Assembly: GCA_001566295.1 (NCBI GenBank)
Contig: KQ964254.1
Coordinates: 1 to 64,000 of the forward strand
Direction: 5' to 3'
Origin: Microdochium bolleyi
Taxonomy: Eukaryota; Ascomycota; Sordariomycetes; Xylariales; Microdochiaceae
Length of the DNA: 64,000 bases
Positions 35,493 to 45,576 of the stretch are shown one piece after another. The first letter of the stretch is position 1; each line of letters opens with the position of its first letter. The notes under the pieces are model-generated. The model made no database searches. It was not told the DNA's origin and saw nothing but the letters and a program-made list of their open reading frames with translations. The position numbers and the translations under genes were made by a program.

Positions 35493-36593
35493 ATGTCGCA
35501 GCGACAAACCAGGCGCCAGGCCGCCGCCGCGGCTGCCACGGGGCAGGTTGGGGATAGCAGTATCGCAGATTCCCAGCCAGCGGTTGATCCTTCTGTTGAT
35601 GGCGACAAGAGTGTGAATGGCGGCGTCGCATCGCCGAGGGCGGCAGACTCCGAGGTTGCCCGGCTGGAGTCGGACGAGAATATCTTCTTATTCTGGCCCA
35701 ATATCATAGGTAGACCCATCCCGTCCCATCCCAAGCTTCTCATGCTATAGAGCCGTTGCTGACCATTGTCCCAGGTTACGTCCGCATCGTCCTCGCGATC
35801 GCATCCCTGTACTACATGCCGCTTCACCCACGCACCTGCTCGCTCCTCTACAGCGTCTCCTGCCTCCTCGATGCCCTCGATGGGTACGCCGCGCGATACT
35901 ACAACCAGTCGACTAGATTCGGTGCCGTCCTGGACATGGTGACAGACCGCTGCACAACTTCATGCTTGCTCGTCTTTCTGTCCTCCGCCTTCCCTCGCTG
36001 GGCTATAGTCTTCCAGTCCCTGATCTCCATCGACTTCGCGAGCCATTACATGCACATGTATGCGACCTTGGCCATGGGCGGCTCTGACACAAGCCACAAG
36101 AACGTGGATAAGTCGCGAAGCTGGCTCCTCAACCTCTACTACACCAACAAGGTCAGTCAAAAGCCCCAGCTGTTATACTCTTTGCAAAACGTCCGCCGCT
36201 GACGTATCACCACAGACCGTCCTGTTTGTGTGCTGTGCATTGAATGAGGTATTCTTCATTGCGCTGTACCTCCTCTCCTTTTCGTCGCCCTTGCTTTCGC
36301 CCCAGCTCCTCGACAGCGTTGGCGACGCCAAGGCGGCGGCAATCCAGTCCGGGGCAGAAGTTAACAGCTCGACCCTGCGCCAACTCTTTGTCAACCCTTA
36401 CAGCGCTGCTGCCCTGGAGATGGCACGCGTGAACAAGATGGACTCTCAGGTGCCATGGATTCTTGCTGGTATCAGCTTCCCAGTCATGGCCATCAAACAG
36501 TTCCTCAACATTGTTCAGCTTGTCAAGGCTAGCAAGTGGCTGGCAGAGGGTGACGTCGAGGCCAGAAAGGCTGCCGCCGCCAAGAAGGCGTAG
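35493..36593 (+). CDS. pis1: CDP-diacylglycerol-inositol 3-phosphatidyltransferase, 323 aa, three exons
   Basis: Exons are 35493-35709, 35775-36151 and 36216-36593. It makes phosphatidylinositol from CDP-diacylglycerol and myo-inositol in the ER membrane. The CDP-alcohol phosphotransferase signature D-x2-DG-x2-AR-x8-G-x3-D-x3-D is complete, running from D105 to D130 (DALDGYAAR then FGAVLDMVTD). Its Asp residues bind Mg2+ and CDP. About six hydrophobic segments follow the family layout. The N-terminal 60 residues are a polar, Ala/Ser-rich cytosolic extension, longer than in yeast Pis1 (220 aa), and about 50 extra residues lie in a loop before the last helix, as in other filamentous fungi. Confidence 0.95.
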
Positions 36594-38294
36594 GTATTGG
36601 GGTGCACAGATATGCTACGGCTATGGTGTGAGCAAGGCAAGATTGTCGAGGAAGACAGAGGTTTACTCCGGTACCACGGCGGAGGCGCGGGTGCTTGTTA
36701 ACACGCCCAATCGTCACGTTGGATTGCACATGATGCAACTACATGCCGGGGCTTGCATTTCGGAGGGGCTTGTCATCCCAGCAAAAAGTCGGGCAGGTTT
36801 TCACGGAGGGCACTGCATGAGACAGAGGTGGAACCTGCAAACATTCTCGCAAGGGCGTTCAGGCGTATCGATCACTTTCTCTTTCCAATTCCGAGGACGA
36901 AACTACCCATCATGTACTGTGGTGGAATGTTTCAGATTGACGTGAAGGTGGCGGAGTACTGTACCGAGGCTCCAGGGCGGCTATGTAGTGTGCTTGTGTG
37001 GTCAAAGGTTGCTCACGATTGGCGGGCGGCTACACGGAGTTGACGATGCCATGTCGGGACCTGCGCCTACGGTTGTTCGCAAGGCTGTTTCCAGCAAGCC
37101 GCATCTTGCATGGGTCGAAACCAACAACAGTTTCCCGTTTTTACTGCGCAGTTGCCTGGCACAGAGAACAGAAGACAGACCTCTTATAAAGGACATGACC
37201 AGCAAAGACTGCACGTGCACTTGAGATCCTGCCTGACACCAAACTGCCGAGACTGCTGCCACTGCATTTGCGCTGCAAGCAAGGGACGCCCGGCAGGCAG
37301 CGACGTCACAGCCGGACCCCTGCACGCACGAGCTCCCTACAGGTACCTAAGGTACCTTACCTTAAGGTAGGTAGCTCTGGGACCTGCCGTAGGACCTGTT
37401 GGAGGGACCCCACCTGCCTCAGGCCTGGCGCGACCTTGGCCCATTGAGCGTGCTGCACTTTAGGACGCGAACACGCGCAAACCCTCAAGCCCCAGTCGCA
37501 GTACTCGCTCTGACAGACAACGGCGCTGTTCTACCACCAACAGCCAGCCCATCTCCAGTTTAATTTCCAACGACCTTTTCCTGCTCAACTCTCACCAGGC
37601 CGCCGCAATATACGTGGAACTACCCTCACCTGCTGCCGTACTCAGGCCGTCCGCGATCATCCTGCGAGCTCGACCTCACGACCCGTCCCGACAGCATCCA
37701 CGAAAGCCTCGAGTGGAGCTCCTTGCTGCTTCCCCAAATTCGATACCGAGCGTTTCGCGTCAACCATTGCCTCGCCGCAGCTCTTTGCACCTCATCTCGC
37801 CATCCGACTTTGAGCTTGGTTGAGCAACCCGCTCGGCCGGCTACGCTTCTTTCGCTCAATTCTTCGGAAGTCCCCTCACCATCAGCTCATGACAAAGTTG
37901 GACAAGTAATTACTCTTTCGACACAGCAGTTTCACTTCGAGACTGACAGAATCCGCCAACACAACATCTGCACACAGACTTTCAAGACTCTCAGCAGTCC
38001 CAGACCTCAGTTTCTGGCTTCGACGAGTGCCTTTGCTATTTCAGCAAACCATAAAGACAAGGCATCCGACAGCACCACTGCTTAGGTATTTGTCAAGGTT
38101 TAAGCCGACCATTTGAGTAGCTGCCGTTCCCTGTGAACAACTGTACGCAGCAGCAAGCGAAGCCCATTCCGGACACAACTTGCAGCTCCCGAGTTGGTGT
38201 CTCCGAGTAGACTCAAGCTCGACAACGATCATTGCCACCGCGCCGTCCACACAAAGGCCGGCCTGGCTCTTGGGCCTGCACACAACCTGCAAAC
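36594..38294. other. Tandem intergenic region, 1.7 kb
   Basis: This spans PIS1 to the CCCH gene. It contains the palindromic KpnI-like repeat listed separately at 37341-37374, then a long C/T/A-rich leader to the next ATG. No gene was supported. Confidence 0.55.
37341..37374. repeat. Overlapping palindromic TACCTAAGGTA-type motifs
   Basis: The stretch has GGTACC at 37343 and 37351 and TTAAGG at 37362, giving nested inverted repeats of the form AGGTACCT / CCTTAAGG. It lies about 0.93 kb upstream of the CCCH gene. Similar AGGTACCT-rich short repeats are, from memory, common in Sordariomycete intergenic DNA. Confidence 0.6.
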
Positions 38295-40201
38295 ATGAGT
38301 GGCATAATGGATTTCGTGCCTCGTTACCAAGAGTACGAGCTGGAGATGTCTCGCACCCACGAATTCGTCAAGGTCAGTTCTGTCCTCGGGTGACGTACCT
38401 CGAAGCCCATCTCCAGATGCATGGACCGTTGCAATCCCCTGTCCGTGCATGGAGCAGTGGCAGACTGGGAGGGCCCTGATGATCCACTCCATTGTTTTCC
38501 CCACAGCCCGGGCTCCCGAAGTGCCCCACAACTCGTCGCCAGACCACTTCACATGCAACCCGAGTATTCTTCGGACCGGCTGCTGACTTTCTCGCTCCTA
38601 GGATCTTATGGTATATGCGAACTCAGTGGAGACAAAACTTCAACAAGATACCGCCGAACTGAAACGGCAACTCCAAGAAGCCAGATTTGATCTTGACGAC
38701 GCAACAAACTCCCGTCGCGACCTGCAGCAGCGCCTCATAAGTCTCGAGGCACGCGCTGGAGCTGAGATACACACTCAAGAGGACAAACGGGTATGTGCTC
38801 CTCATGATCAGCTTCGGCCATAATGCTCAACTAACCCATGCCATAACTCCTGTAGGGTCGCAACCCGTATGTGGTACTCCTGCTTGACGGGAATGGCCTA
38901 CTTGTAAGCACCGAACCTCAATATTGGGAAGAGCCGGGTCCTGGTACTAATACGAGGCACACAGTTCAGAGAGGAATATGTCAAACGAGGCCAGGAGGGA
39001 GGTGTTCAAGCCGCAATAGACCTACGAAACTTGATAGCTGCACAGTGTAACGACAAGACTGGCGAGATCAAGGTCATAGCCAAAGTTTATCTTGACGCCA
39101 TGGGTCTCGGGCGCCTTCACAAAAACTCTGGTTGCGTCAGCAGTACCGAGTGTTTTCGAGATTTTATGCTAGGCTTTGCCCAGACGGAGACTTCTTTCGA
39201 CTTCATCGACGTTGGCGACCATAGTGATCAGGTTCGGCTTAAGATTACTGGTAAGCCGTCCGATGCATCCTAGCTCGGCGCAAGCCCTAGCTTCAGTCTC
39301 TAATCCGGTGGCCGTCCAGATGCTGCGTCTTGGCACCTCAAAGACGCGGATTGTAAGCAGATCCTGCTGGGAATTTCGCATGATGTTGGCTTCAAGGCAT
39401 TTGTCGAGGGGATTGTGGCAGAGGAAGAGCTCAACAATCGCGTCACTATCCTTGAGGGCCAGGCAACAGCTCCTCGACTAAGAAGCACAGGCGTTAACAT
39501 CATTGCTTTTGAACAACTCTTCCGGGCTGATATGCCTCTTGCCAAACCACCTCCGGTCCGGTCCAACACATCTACATCATCTGTGGCGGCGTCTACACCA
39601 GAATTAGCCCCATCAGCTCCAGCGAGTGCGCCCTCAGCATCACCGGCCCCGACGACCTGGGCGGCGATCACTCGGAATGCCAGCCCTCCACCCGTCATCA
39701 CATTGCCGATCCCGCTGAAGTCCAGTACGCCGTCTCGTTCGGTGAGCGCAAGCAAAACGCCACCGCAACCGAATTGGAACCCTGGCCCGCGTGGGCTGGA
39801 TGTTCCCATTCCGCTCAGCCTGCCCGTCTTGGAGGCAGTCAAGAAACGCAAAGAAAGCAGCAAGCTGTGCAACAACCACTACCTGCGTGGTCCTTGCACG
39901 AAAGGGGACGACTGCTGCTTCGAACACAACTACAAGCCCAATAAGGAAGAGCTTAGTGCGATTGCGTTTTTGGCACGTCTGAATCCGTGCACCAGCGGAC
40001 AGGAGTGCGATGTGGACAACTGTATATATGGGCACCACGTAAGTCTCAATTACGTTCCACTTCTGACTTTCTCTTCTCGAGCTAATGATACATGCCCGGC
40101 AGTGCCCCAGCGTGACAAACAACACATGTACACATCCGTTCTGCAAATTCCGTGTCGAGGAGCATCCTCCTGGCACCAAATTCAAGTTCCCGAGGGAGTA
40201 G
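38295..40201 (+). CDS. CCCH zinc-finger protein with conserved N-terminal domain, 472 aa, six exons
   Basis: Exons are 38295-38372, 38602-38790, 38856-38903, 38965-39250, 39320-40038 and 40103-40201. A coiled coil lies at about residues 27-85. Residues about 90-235 form a conserved alpha/beta domain (YVVLLLDGNGLLF, VIAKVYLDAMGL, FDFIDVGDHSD, ILLGISHDVGF). Its pattern of hydrophobic strands ending in acidic residues looks like a PIN/NYN nuclease fold, which is inference. Residues about 255-355 are Ser/Pro/Ala-rich. A CCCH finger follows (CNNHYLRGPCTKGDDCCFEH), then a Cys/His cluster of the C-x7-C-x4-C-x3-H kind and a third near the C-terminus. It is likely an RNA-binding protein of filamentous fungi; no characterised orthologue comes to mind. 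Confidence 0.88.
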
Positions 40202-40691
40202 AGGGCGTTGCGAACGTGTTCTCTCCTCATGGGGGAAATGATTCCTAAATCAGCCCAGCCTTCCAGCGGTTGGTAGGCTGAGAATAATATCACAGAGCCG
40301 CAGAGATTGTGCAGATTTATAGCGATAGACGAACATGACAGCGCGAAATAGCCACTGATGATGAGCGTACACACCATTGTAACGATAGCTTGGTGGCCTG
40401 AGCGGCCTTGACTAGTCATTTGTGAAGCGATCCGCAATCACGTTGCTGAATAACCAGTGTTCACTATGAAAGAGTATCGACATTGCACGGCAATTCAAAC
40501 TTGGGTCGAAGCTGGTGACTAATCCCCAGCCTGCTAAAGACTTGTGATTCGCACCAACGGTACGACGATGTCCAGGATGTAGGAGGGGTATATTCGATAT
40601 ATGTACAATGACACAAAACTTTCCTAGAGATCCGTCCCTTGCCGCCGCCCGCAAAATACATTGCGCAGCCAGCCAGCCAGCCAGCCACCAA
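40202..40691. other. Convergent 3' intergenic region
   Basis: These 490 bp lie between the stops of the CCCH gene (+) and a Zn2Cys6 gene (-). There is an imperfect AGCC tandem repeat at about 40670-40686. No gene is seen. Confidence 0.6.
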
Positions 40692-43019
40692 TCATAGGTT
40701 GAGCTCCCTGCCCAGCATGTCGTCCTCGTCGCCAGCGATCTGCGCAAACGCCTCGAGGGTCCGGCCGCGGCCGTCGAGCTTGCCCATGAGCGCCCATTTC
40801 TCCTGGCTGGCGCTCTGGTCGATGTCACTGCTGCTGCTATTGTTGTTGTCGTTGGTATTGCTATTGACATAGTTGCCGCCGATGTAGTTCTGGTAGATGC
40901 CCGCGCTGGGCTGGGGGCTCACGGAGACGTTGCTGCTGCTCGTCGCAAACGCTGACGGCGAATGTGCCGATGACGATGGCGACGACGAGGAAGGCGGCGG
41001 CAGCGGCGGTGTGGCGGAAGGCGGTGGTCCGCACCGCATCACGAGCTCGCCGGTCTCCGGGCTGGTGACCATGAACCTCCCCGCCAGGGACTGGCTCAGG
41101 TCGGGAGGGCCAGGGTCGCATGTCGCGCCTGGGGTCGTCTTGTATGCGCCCGGAGACGTCCCGCCGATGATGCCGCCGTTGGGGCAGACACTCTCGGTGG
41201 TGGTATTGGTGGCATGGTGCATGGCGGGCTGAGAGTTCCGCCAGAATTGCGTGGCTTCCATGGCTGCCGCCATATCGAGGGGTGTCGCTGCGTCGGTAGT
41301 GGTGATTGGACCGCCCCCTATATACTCATGGCTGGGCAGTGACTGCTCAACCTTTTCAGGCACGGCTCTCCGGGCCTTGGCGACATCCACGGGATCGCTC
41401 GCGCCTCCGGACCTGCTACTTTCGTCGACATCGTTGTCGCCGCTGTAGTTGTCTCGTCTCGCGCTCCCACCCGGGCGATCTTGGAACACCCACCGATCCC
41501 CCTTGATGGCAACTGGCCGTCCTGCATCGTTGATCAGAGCGAGAGAAGAGCCGCGCAGCTCTTGACCGTTGTGGTGAGCTTCCTCCGTCGGAGTCCAGTT
41601 ATGATTGTCGATGATGATGCGCGCGATCTCGACCTTGTTCTTGGTGTTCCGGACCTTCCTGGGGACTGCGGTCAGGTGGTCCCACTGGTCACCGAGGATC
41701 TCGATTATCTCGCCAATCTCGCGATCCGCGAGTCCCTGCATCCACCAGACGTTCGAGTTGAGTTTCGTAAAGGCCAGGTAGTGCGCGAGAATAATGAGGG
41801 CGCGCGGGCGCTCTTCCCGGCCGAGCGGCAGGAACAGCTTGGGTATAAACGTGAAGAAGGTAATCACTCGCAGGTCCAATATCGGGCTGAAGCCGTGCTG
41901 CAGCTCCATGTAGAGGGAGCCCAGGTACTTCAAGGCATCGTAGTAGACCTGCTGGTGAGGGTAGTCGGCGTCATCTGGCGGGATTGAGGATACCATGAAC
42001 AGCAGATTGTTTGGAATGAAGCGGAACGTTTTCTCGAGGTCTATTGGTGGCCGGTAGAAGAGGACTGCCAGTCCCGAGTCGTGGATGGACTTTGGACTGA
42101 TGATCTCTACGATGAGACCAATGCCACGCCATACGGTCATCCAGTCGACAACACATAGACGCTTCTTGTTCTCCTCCCGGAACATCTCGGTGCTTAATGC
42201 ACACATGAGCAACGACGCGGCAAGCAGTGCCGGGTAGTCGCCAGGTTCGGCGTTCTGGATGGCGTTGCGGTAGCCGTGGAATGCCTTGGACGAGTACTCC
42301 GCAGCCTTCCTGGCCGTCATGGGCTGGTTGAGGCTGCGGAGCTGCAGCGCTGACAAGCCTAGCAGGCACTGCATCAGGAACGGGGACTGGAAGGCGTGCT
42401 CGACGACCTTGATCCTGAGAGCGTCGTCGACGATCCGCGACCGGCGCGTGTCGACAGAGAAGGACGAGTAAGTCTCTGTGGTGTAGAACCAGAGCAGCTT
42501 CATCTCGGTCATGTCGCCCATGCCGGCAGGCCGGAACATGGGCTCCTTGATGACGACATCGGCGGGATCGACGCTGAGGACTGAGGCAGACCTGTCGCTG
42601 TGGCGGCTGCTGTGTGCCTGCGACGAGACCGAGAGGGCCTTGGACTGCGGCGTGGCGGGCGTCGAAGACTGCCTGGGTGTCTGCGTGGTCATGGCCGAGG
42701 CAGCCACGGGGGGCCTGGGATAGACGCAGGCATCCTTGCGGAGGATGCAGGCCTGGCACGCCGGCCGTGTCTCTGAGCACTTGACCTTGCGGCGCTTGCA
42801 GTTTGTGCAACCGGCACGGGACTTCTTGTGCGGCCGCTTGGCGTGGTACGGCCTGGGGACCGAGAGGCCGTCATCGTCACCCTCGATGGTGGGCTCGAAG
42901 AACATGGCCGGGTCGGCGTCAAGCATGTCTGCATCGTCAAAGAGGACGCGGTCGAGCGCGGCCGTGCCGTCGCCGTGGCTGCCTCCCGAGGCAAGAAGGG
43001 GTGCTGAGCCATCAGCCAT
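40692..43019 (-). CDS. Zn2Cys6 transcription factor, 775 aa, intronless
   Basis: I chose the ATG at 43019 (MADGSAPLLA); the frame extends upstream only through non-ATG codons. Residues 71-98 form the binuclear cluster C-x2-C-x6-C-x5-C-x2-C-x6-C, preceded by a basic KRPHKKSRAG segment. The close spacing and the RAGCTNCKRRKVKC core are those of the sterol-uptake-control (Upc2-like) or C6 group with DUF3468. Residues about 160-500 are a helical regulatory domain that opens with MTEMKLLWFYTTETYSSFS. The last 270 residues are disordered, with Gly/Ser/Asn-rich runs. The protein is nuclear and its targets are unknown. It shares a 705-bp divergent promoter region with ORC5, without evidence of co-regulation. 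Confidence 0.9.
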   Translation of the reverse strand: MADGSAPLLASGGSHGDGTAALDRVLFDDADMLDADPAMFFEPTIEGDDDGLSVPRPYHAKRPHKKSRAGCTNCKRRKVKCSETRPACQACILRKDACVYPRPPVAASAMTTQTPRQSSTPATPQSKALSVSSQAHSSRHSDRSASVLSVDPADVVIKEPMFRPAGMGDMTEMKLLWFYTTETYSSFSVDTRRSRIVDDALRIKVVEHAFQSPFLMQCLLGLSALQLRSLNQPMTARKAAEYSSKAFHGYRNAIQNAEPGDYPALLAASLLMCALSTEMFREENKKRLCVVDWMTVWRGIGLIVEIISPKSIHDSGLAVLFYRPPIDLEKTFRFIPNNLLFMVSSIPPDDADYPHQQVYYDALKYLGSLYMELQHGFSPILDLRVITFFTFIPKLFLPLGREERPRALIILAHYLAFTKLNSNVWWMQGLADREIGEIIEILGDQWDHLTAVPRKVRNTKNKVEIARIIIDNHNWTPTEEAHHNGQELRGSSLALINDAGRPVAIKGDRWVFQDRPGGSARRDNYSGDNDVDESSRSGGASDPVDVAKARRAVPEKVEQSLPSHEYIGGGPITTTDAATPLDMAAAMEATQFWRNSQPAMHHATNTTTESVCPNGGIIGGTSPGAYKTTPGATCDPGPPDLSQSLAGRFMVTSPETGELVMRCGPPPSATPPLPPPSSSSPSSSAHSPSAFATSSSNVSVSPQPSAGIYQNYIGGNYVNSNTNDNNNSSSSDIDQSASQEKWALMGKLDGRGRTLEAFAQIAGDEDDMLGRELNL

Positions 43020-43724
43020 GTCGGCGGATTCCAAGGTTGGCTGCAAGGCTCCGGTGCTTTGTGGTCTAGAGGCCCCCGAGGAGCAGACCGCTTGGAGCTA
43101 CTCGCTGCTCAAGTGAGTGGTAGCTAGTGGTCGTTGGAAGCGGGGCTTGCCCGGCACGGCGCTGCGATGGCCGAAGGAGCGGTTCAGGGTTCAGTCTACG
43201 GCAGGCGCTCCGCAAGAACAAGTCGCAGACTGAGACTGTCTGGGAAGAGAGGAGCAGCGGGGCTTTACAGCGATGACAGATTCGTGGTCATTGAAGCAGG
43301 GCACCACCACCTCTGGCGATTTCATGCAGCTATTTCCGGGAGGGAAGTCCTGGAGGATGCCCAGGATGGTTGAGGAGTGTTGCATGCCAACAGGCACCGG
43401 CCTCCGGACGGTGCAGCCTCGGAGTCCCCACACGCACCTCGACGGGCTTGGCCCAGGTCGTGGTCGTCATCTTACGCATACGCGGAGAGAGTAGGTACGG
43501 GGTGCCTGGCAGGCTGACAGGCAGTGAAACTCGGTCCCGGCCGTTGCGGCGTCGCCAGCCTTGCAGCTTCCGGCATCCGTCGCAGTCCCCCATGTTTCTG
43601 CCGGGTAGCTTACCCCAACCGTCGCGTCTCCTTCTCCAATTCCGCCTGCCCCGACGCGTGCTGCTTTCCGGAGTTGTGTTCCAGGCTGGACCATCCAGTC
43701 GCTCTCCACCTCCAGAGCAGCACA
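43020..43724. other. Divergent intergenic region, Zn2Cys6 regulator and ORC5
   Basis: Shared upstream DNA of 705 bp. The frame of ORC5 stays open for about 200 bp upstream of its ATG, but that part is not protein-like. Nothing else is seen. Confidence 0.6.
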
Positions 43725-45338
43725 ATGGCGTCAAATCTCTTCCAGCTCCCCGACGAGCTTCTCGCGGCACTCGTCGACAGCTTCCCCTGCCGGGACGCCC
43801 AGATCCGGTCCCTCGCGACACTCGTCTACCCCCGGGCTGCACCATGTCGCAACCTCATCATCCACGGCACCGAGGCCACCGGCAAGACCGCCATCACGAC
43901 CGCTCTGCTGTCCGCCATGCGCCATGACGCTTCCGCAGAGCTCCGGTTCGCGATAGTCAAGTCCACAGAGTGTGTCACAGCTCGACATCTCTACGAGCGC
44001 ACAGTCGCTGCGGTCGCCGATGCTCTCTCGTGGGAGGGCAAGCTGGGCAGCTGTGAGACGCTGGCCGCCCTCACCGTCGAGCTGAGCAAGATGCTCGGCC
44101 ACTTCGCATCATCGCAGTCACAACCACAGCCGCCTCCCAAACGCTTTGTACTCGTCTTCGACGCAATAGACCGCCAGCGCGACAGCCCACCGCTCCTCCT
44201 GCCCGGCCTGGCTCGACTATCCGAGATCATCCCACAACTGACGACCGTCTTCACCCTCACGGCCCCGGCCCCAGCCCTCCTGCGCACCTCGGCCGTCGCG
44301 CACCTTTACTTCCCGCCATACACAAAGACCGACTACGTCGCGATTCTGAACCTGCCGCAGCACCTCCCCGCGGCGCCCCTGCCGAACACGACGCAGCAGG
44401 AGACTAACGACCTGTGGACGCGGTTCACCGCCGCGGTGCACGACTCGCTCGTCCGCTCGGCCTTGCGCACGCTGCCGAGCTTCCAGCAGGCCTGTGCTGC
44501 GCTCTGGCCGCGCTTCACGGCGCCCGTGGCGGCGGGGACGCACAAGGCGAGGGAGTTCAGCAAGCTCCTCATCGCCGCGAGGGTGTATTTCCAGGATGAG
44601 ACCGTGCTGGAGCCGAAGCTGGTGGTGGCAAACACAGCGGCAAGCGCTACAGCCGCGGTAGATAGCAAAGACACACTGTCAACACCATCGATGTCAGCAA
44701 CAATAACAACAACAACAACAACAACAACAGCGACATTGACGACAAGAAACGCCCTCATCACCAGCACAACAACAAAGGACAGCAAACCCAACCCGAGCAG
44801 CAGGAGGAATCTCAATGATCTGTCGGTCCTCCTCCCGCCGACGGCGCGACTGCTCCTCATGGCCGCGTACCTCGCGAGCCACAACGCCCCGCGGCACGAC
44901 ATGACGCTCTTCAGCACGTGGCACAACGGCAAGCGGCGGCGCGGCGGCGGCATCGCCGTGCCCGGCGCGAGCAGGAGGGGCCCAAAGCCCAAGCACCGCA
45001 AGATCGCCAGGAAGCTGCTGGGCCCGGGCGTCTTCGTCATGGAGCGCATGATGGCGATATACCTCGCCACGAGGCCGGAGTGGGCTCCCACCAGTGGTGG
45101 TGGTGGCAGCGGGAGTGGGGGTGAGGAGGGCAAGTTGAACATGAGCGTGGATGGGGACGTTGGCATGGCGATCGCGACGCTGACAAGCTTGAGGCTGCTG
45201 GTGCGCGTTGGTGGCATGGCGTCAGGCACGGGGGATATGGATCGCGGAGGACGATGGAGGGTCAATGTCGGCTGGGAAGTCATCAGGGGCATTGGCAGAA
45301 GTATGGGCGTAGAGGTGGAGGAGTGGTTGGTAGAATGA
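43725..45338 (+). CDS. orc5: Origin recognition complex subunit 5, 537 aa
   Basis: This is a single exon, starting at the ATG at 43725 (MASNLFQLPDELL; C at -3, CACAATGG). ORC5 is an AAA+ family subunit of the six-protein complex that marks replication origins. Walker A is GTEATGKT (48-55) and Walker B is FVLVFDAIDR at about 140. The winged-helix C-terminus reads DLSVLLPPTARLLLMAAYLASHN and ends GWEVIRGIGRSMGVEVEEWL, as in fungal Orc5. Between the AAA+ core and the C-terminal domain lies a low-complexity insert (about 310-360) whose Thr run is coded by an (ACA)n tract. Length is slightly above the yeast protein (479 aa). Confidence 0.92.
   Translation: MASNLFQLPDELLAALVDSFPCRDAQIRSLATLVYPRAAPCRNLIIHGTEATGKTAITTALLSAMRHDASAELRFAIVKSTECVTARHLYERTVAAVADALSWEGKLGSCETLAALTVELSKMLGHFASSQSQPQPPPKRFVLVFDAIDRQRDSPPLLLPGLARLSEIIPQLTTVFTLTAPAPALLRTSAVAHLYFPPYTKTDYVAILNLPQHLPAAPLPNTTQQETNDLWTRFTAAVHDSLVRSALRTLPSFQQACAALWPRFTAPVAAGTHKAREFSKLLIAARVYFQDETVLEPKLVVANTAASATAAVDSKDTLSTPSMSATITTTTTTTTATLTTRNALITSTTTKDSKPNPSSRRNLNDLSVLLPPTARLLLMAAYLASHNAPRHDMTLFSTWHNGKRRRGGGIAVPGASRRGPKPKHRKIARKLLGPGVFVMERMMAIYLATRPEWAPTSGGGGSGSGGEEGKLNMSVDGDVGMAIATLTSLRLLVRVGGMASGTGDMDRGGRWRVNVGWEVIRGIGRSMGVEVEEWLVE
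44702..44729 (+). repeat. (ACA)n trinucleotide tract in ORC5
   Basis: An AACAACA run of about 28 bp inside the ORC5 coding region encodes a run of Thr between the AAA+ core and the winged helix. It is in frame, so length changes would vary the linker only. Confidence 0.85.
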
Positions 45339-45576
45339 ATTCGGCGGCGTCTCGCTCAATGCACTGAATTGTTCTGGGATTCAAATTCATGATAAGATTA
45401 TCTCAATTTGCTTAATGTGAGGACTAAATGCTTGCTCGAACCTGGCAACCTTGAAACTATACTATTTTGTTGGCACCCTTCACTCTTACCCCCATCTGAT
45501 TAAACAAAATTCGAGTCAACGCTTCCGCTCTGAACTGACAGGCATGAAGAGAAGCCACTCAAGAGCTGCTCCTCCC

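Noticed and set aside
41971..42810. 279-codon alternative frame inside the Zn2Cys6 gene, same strand
   Set aside because: The zinc cluster and regulatory domain lie in the other frame; this is an out-of-frame shadow.
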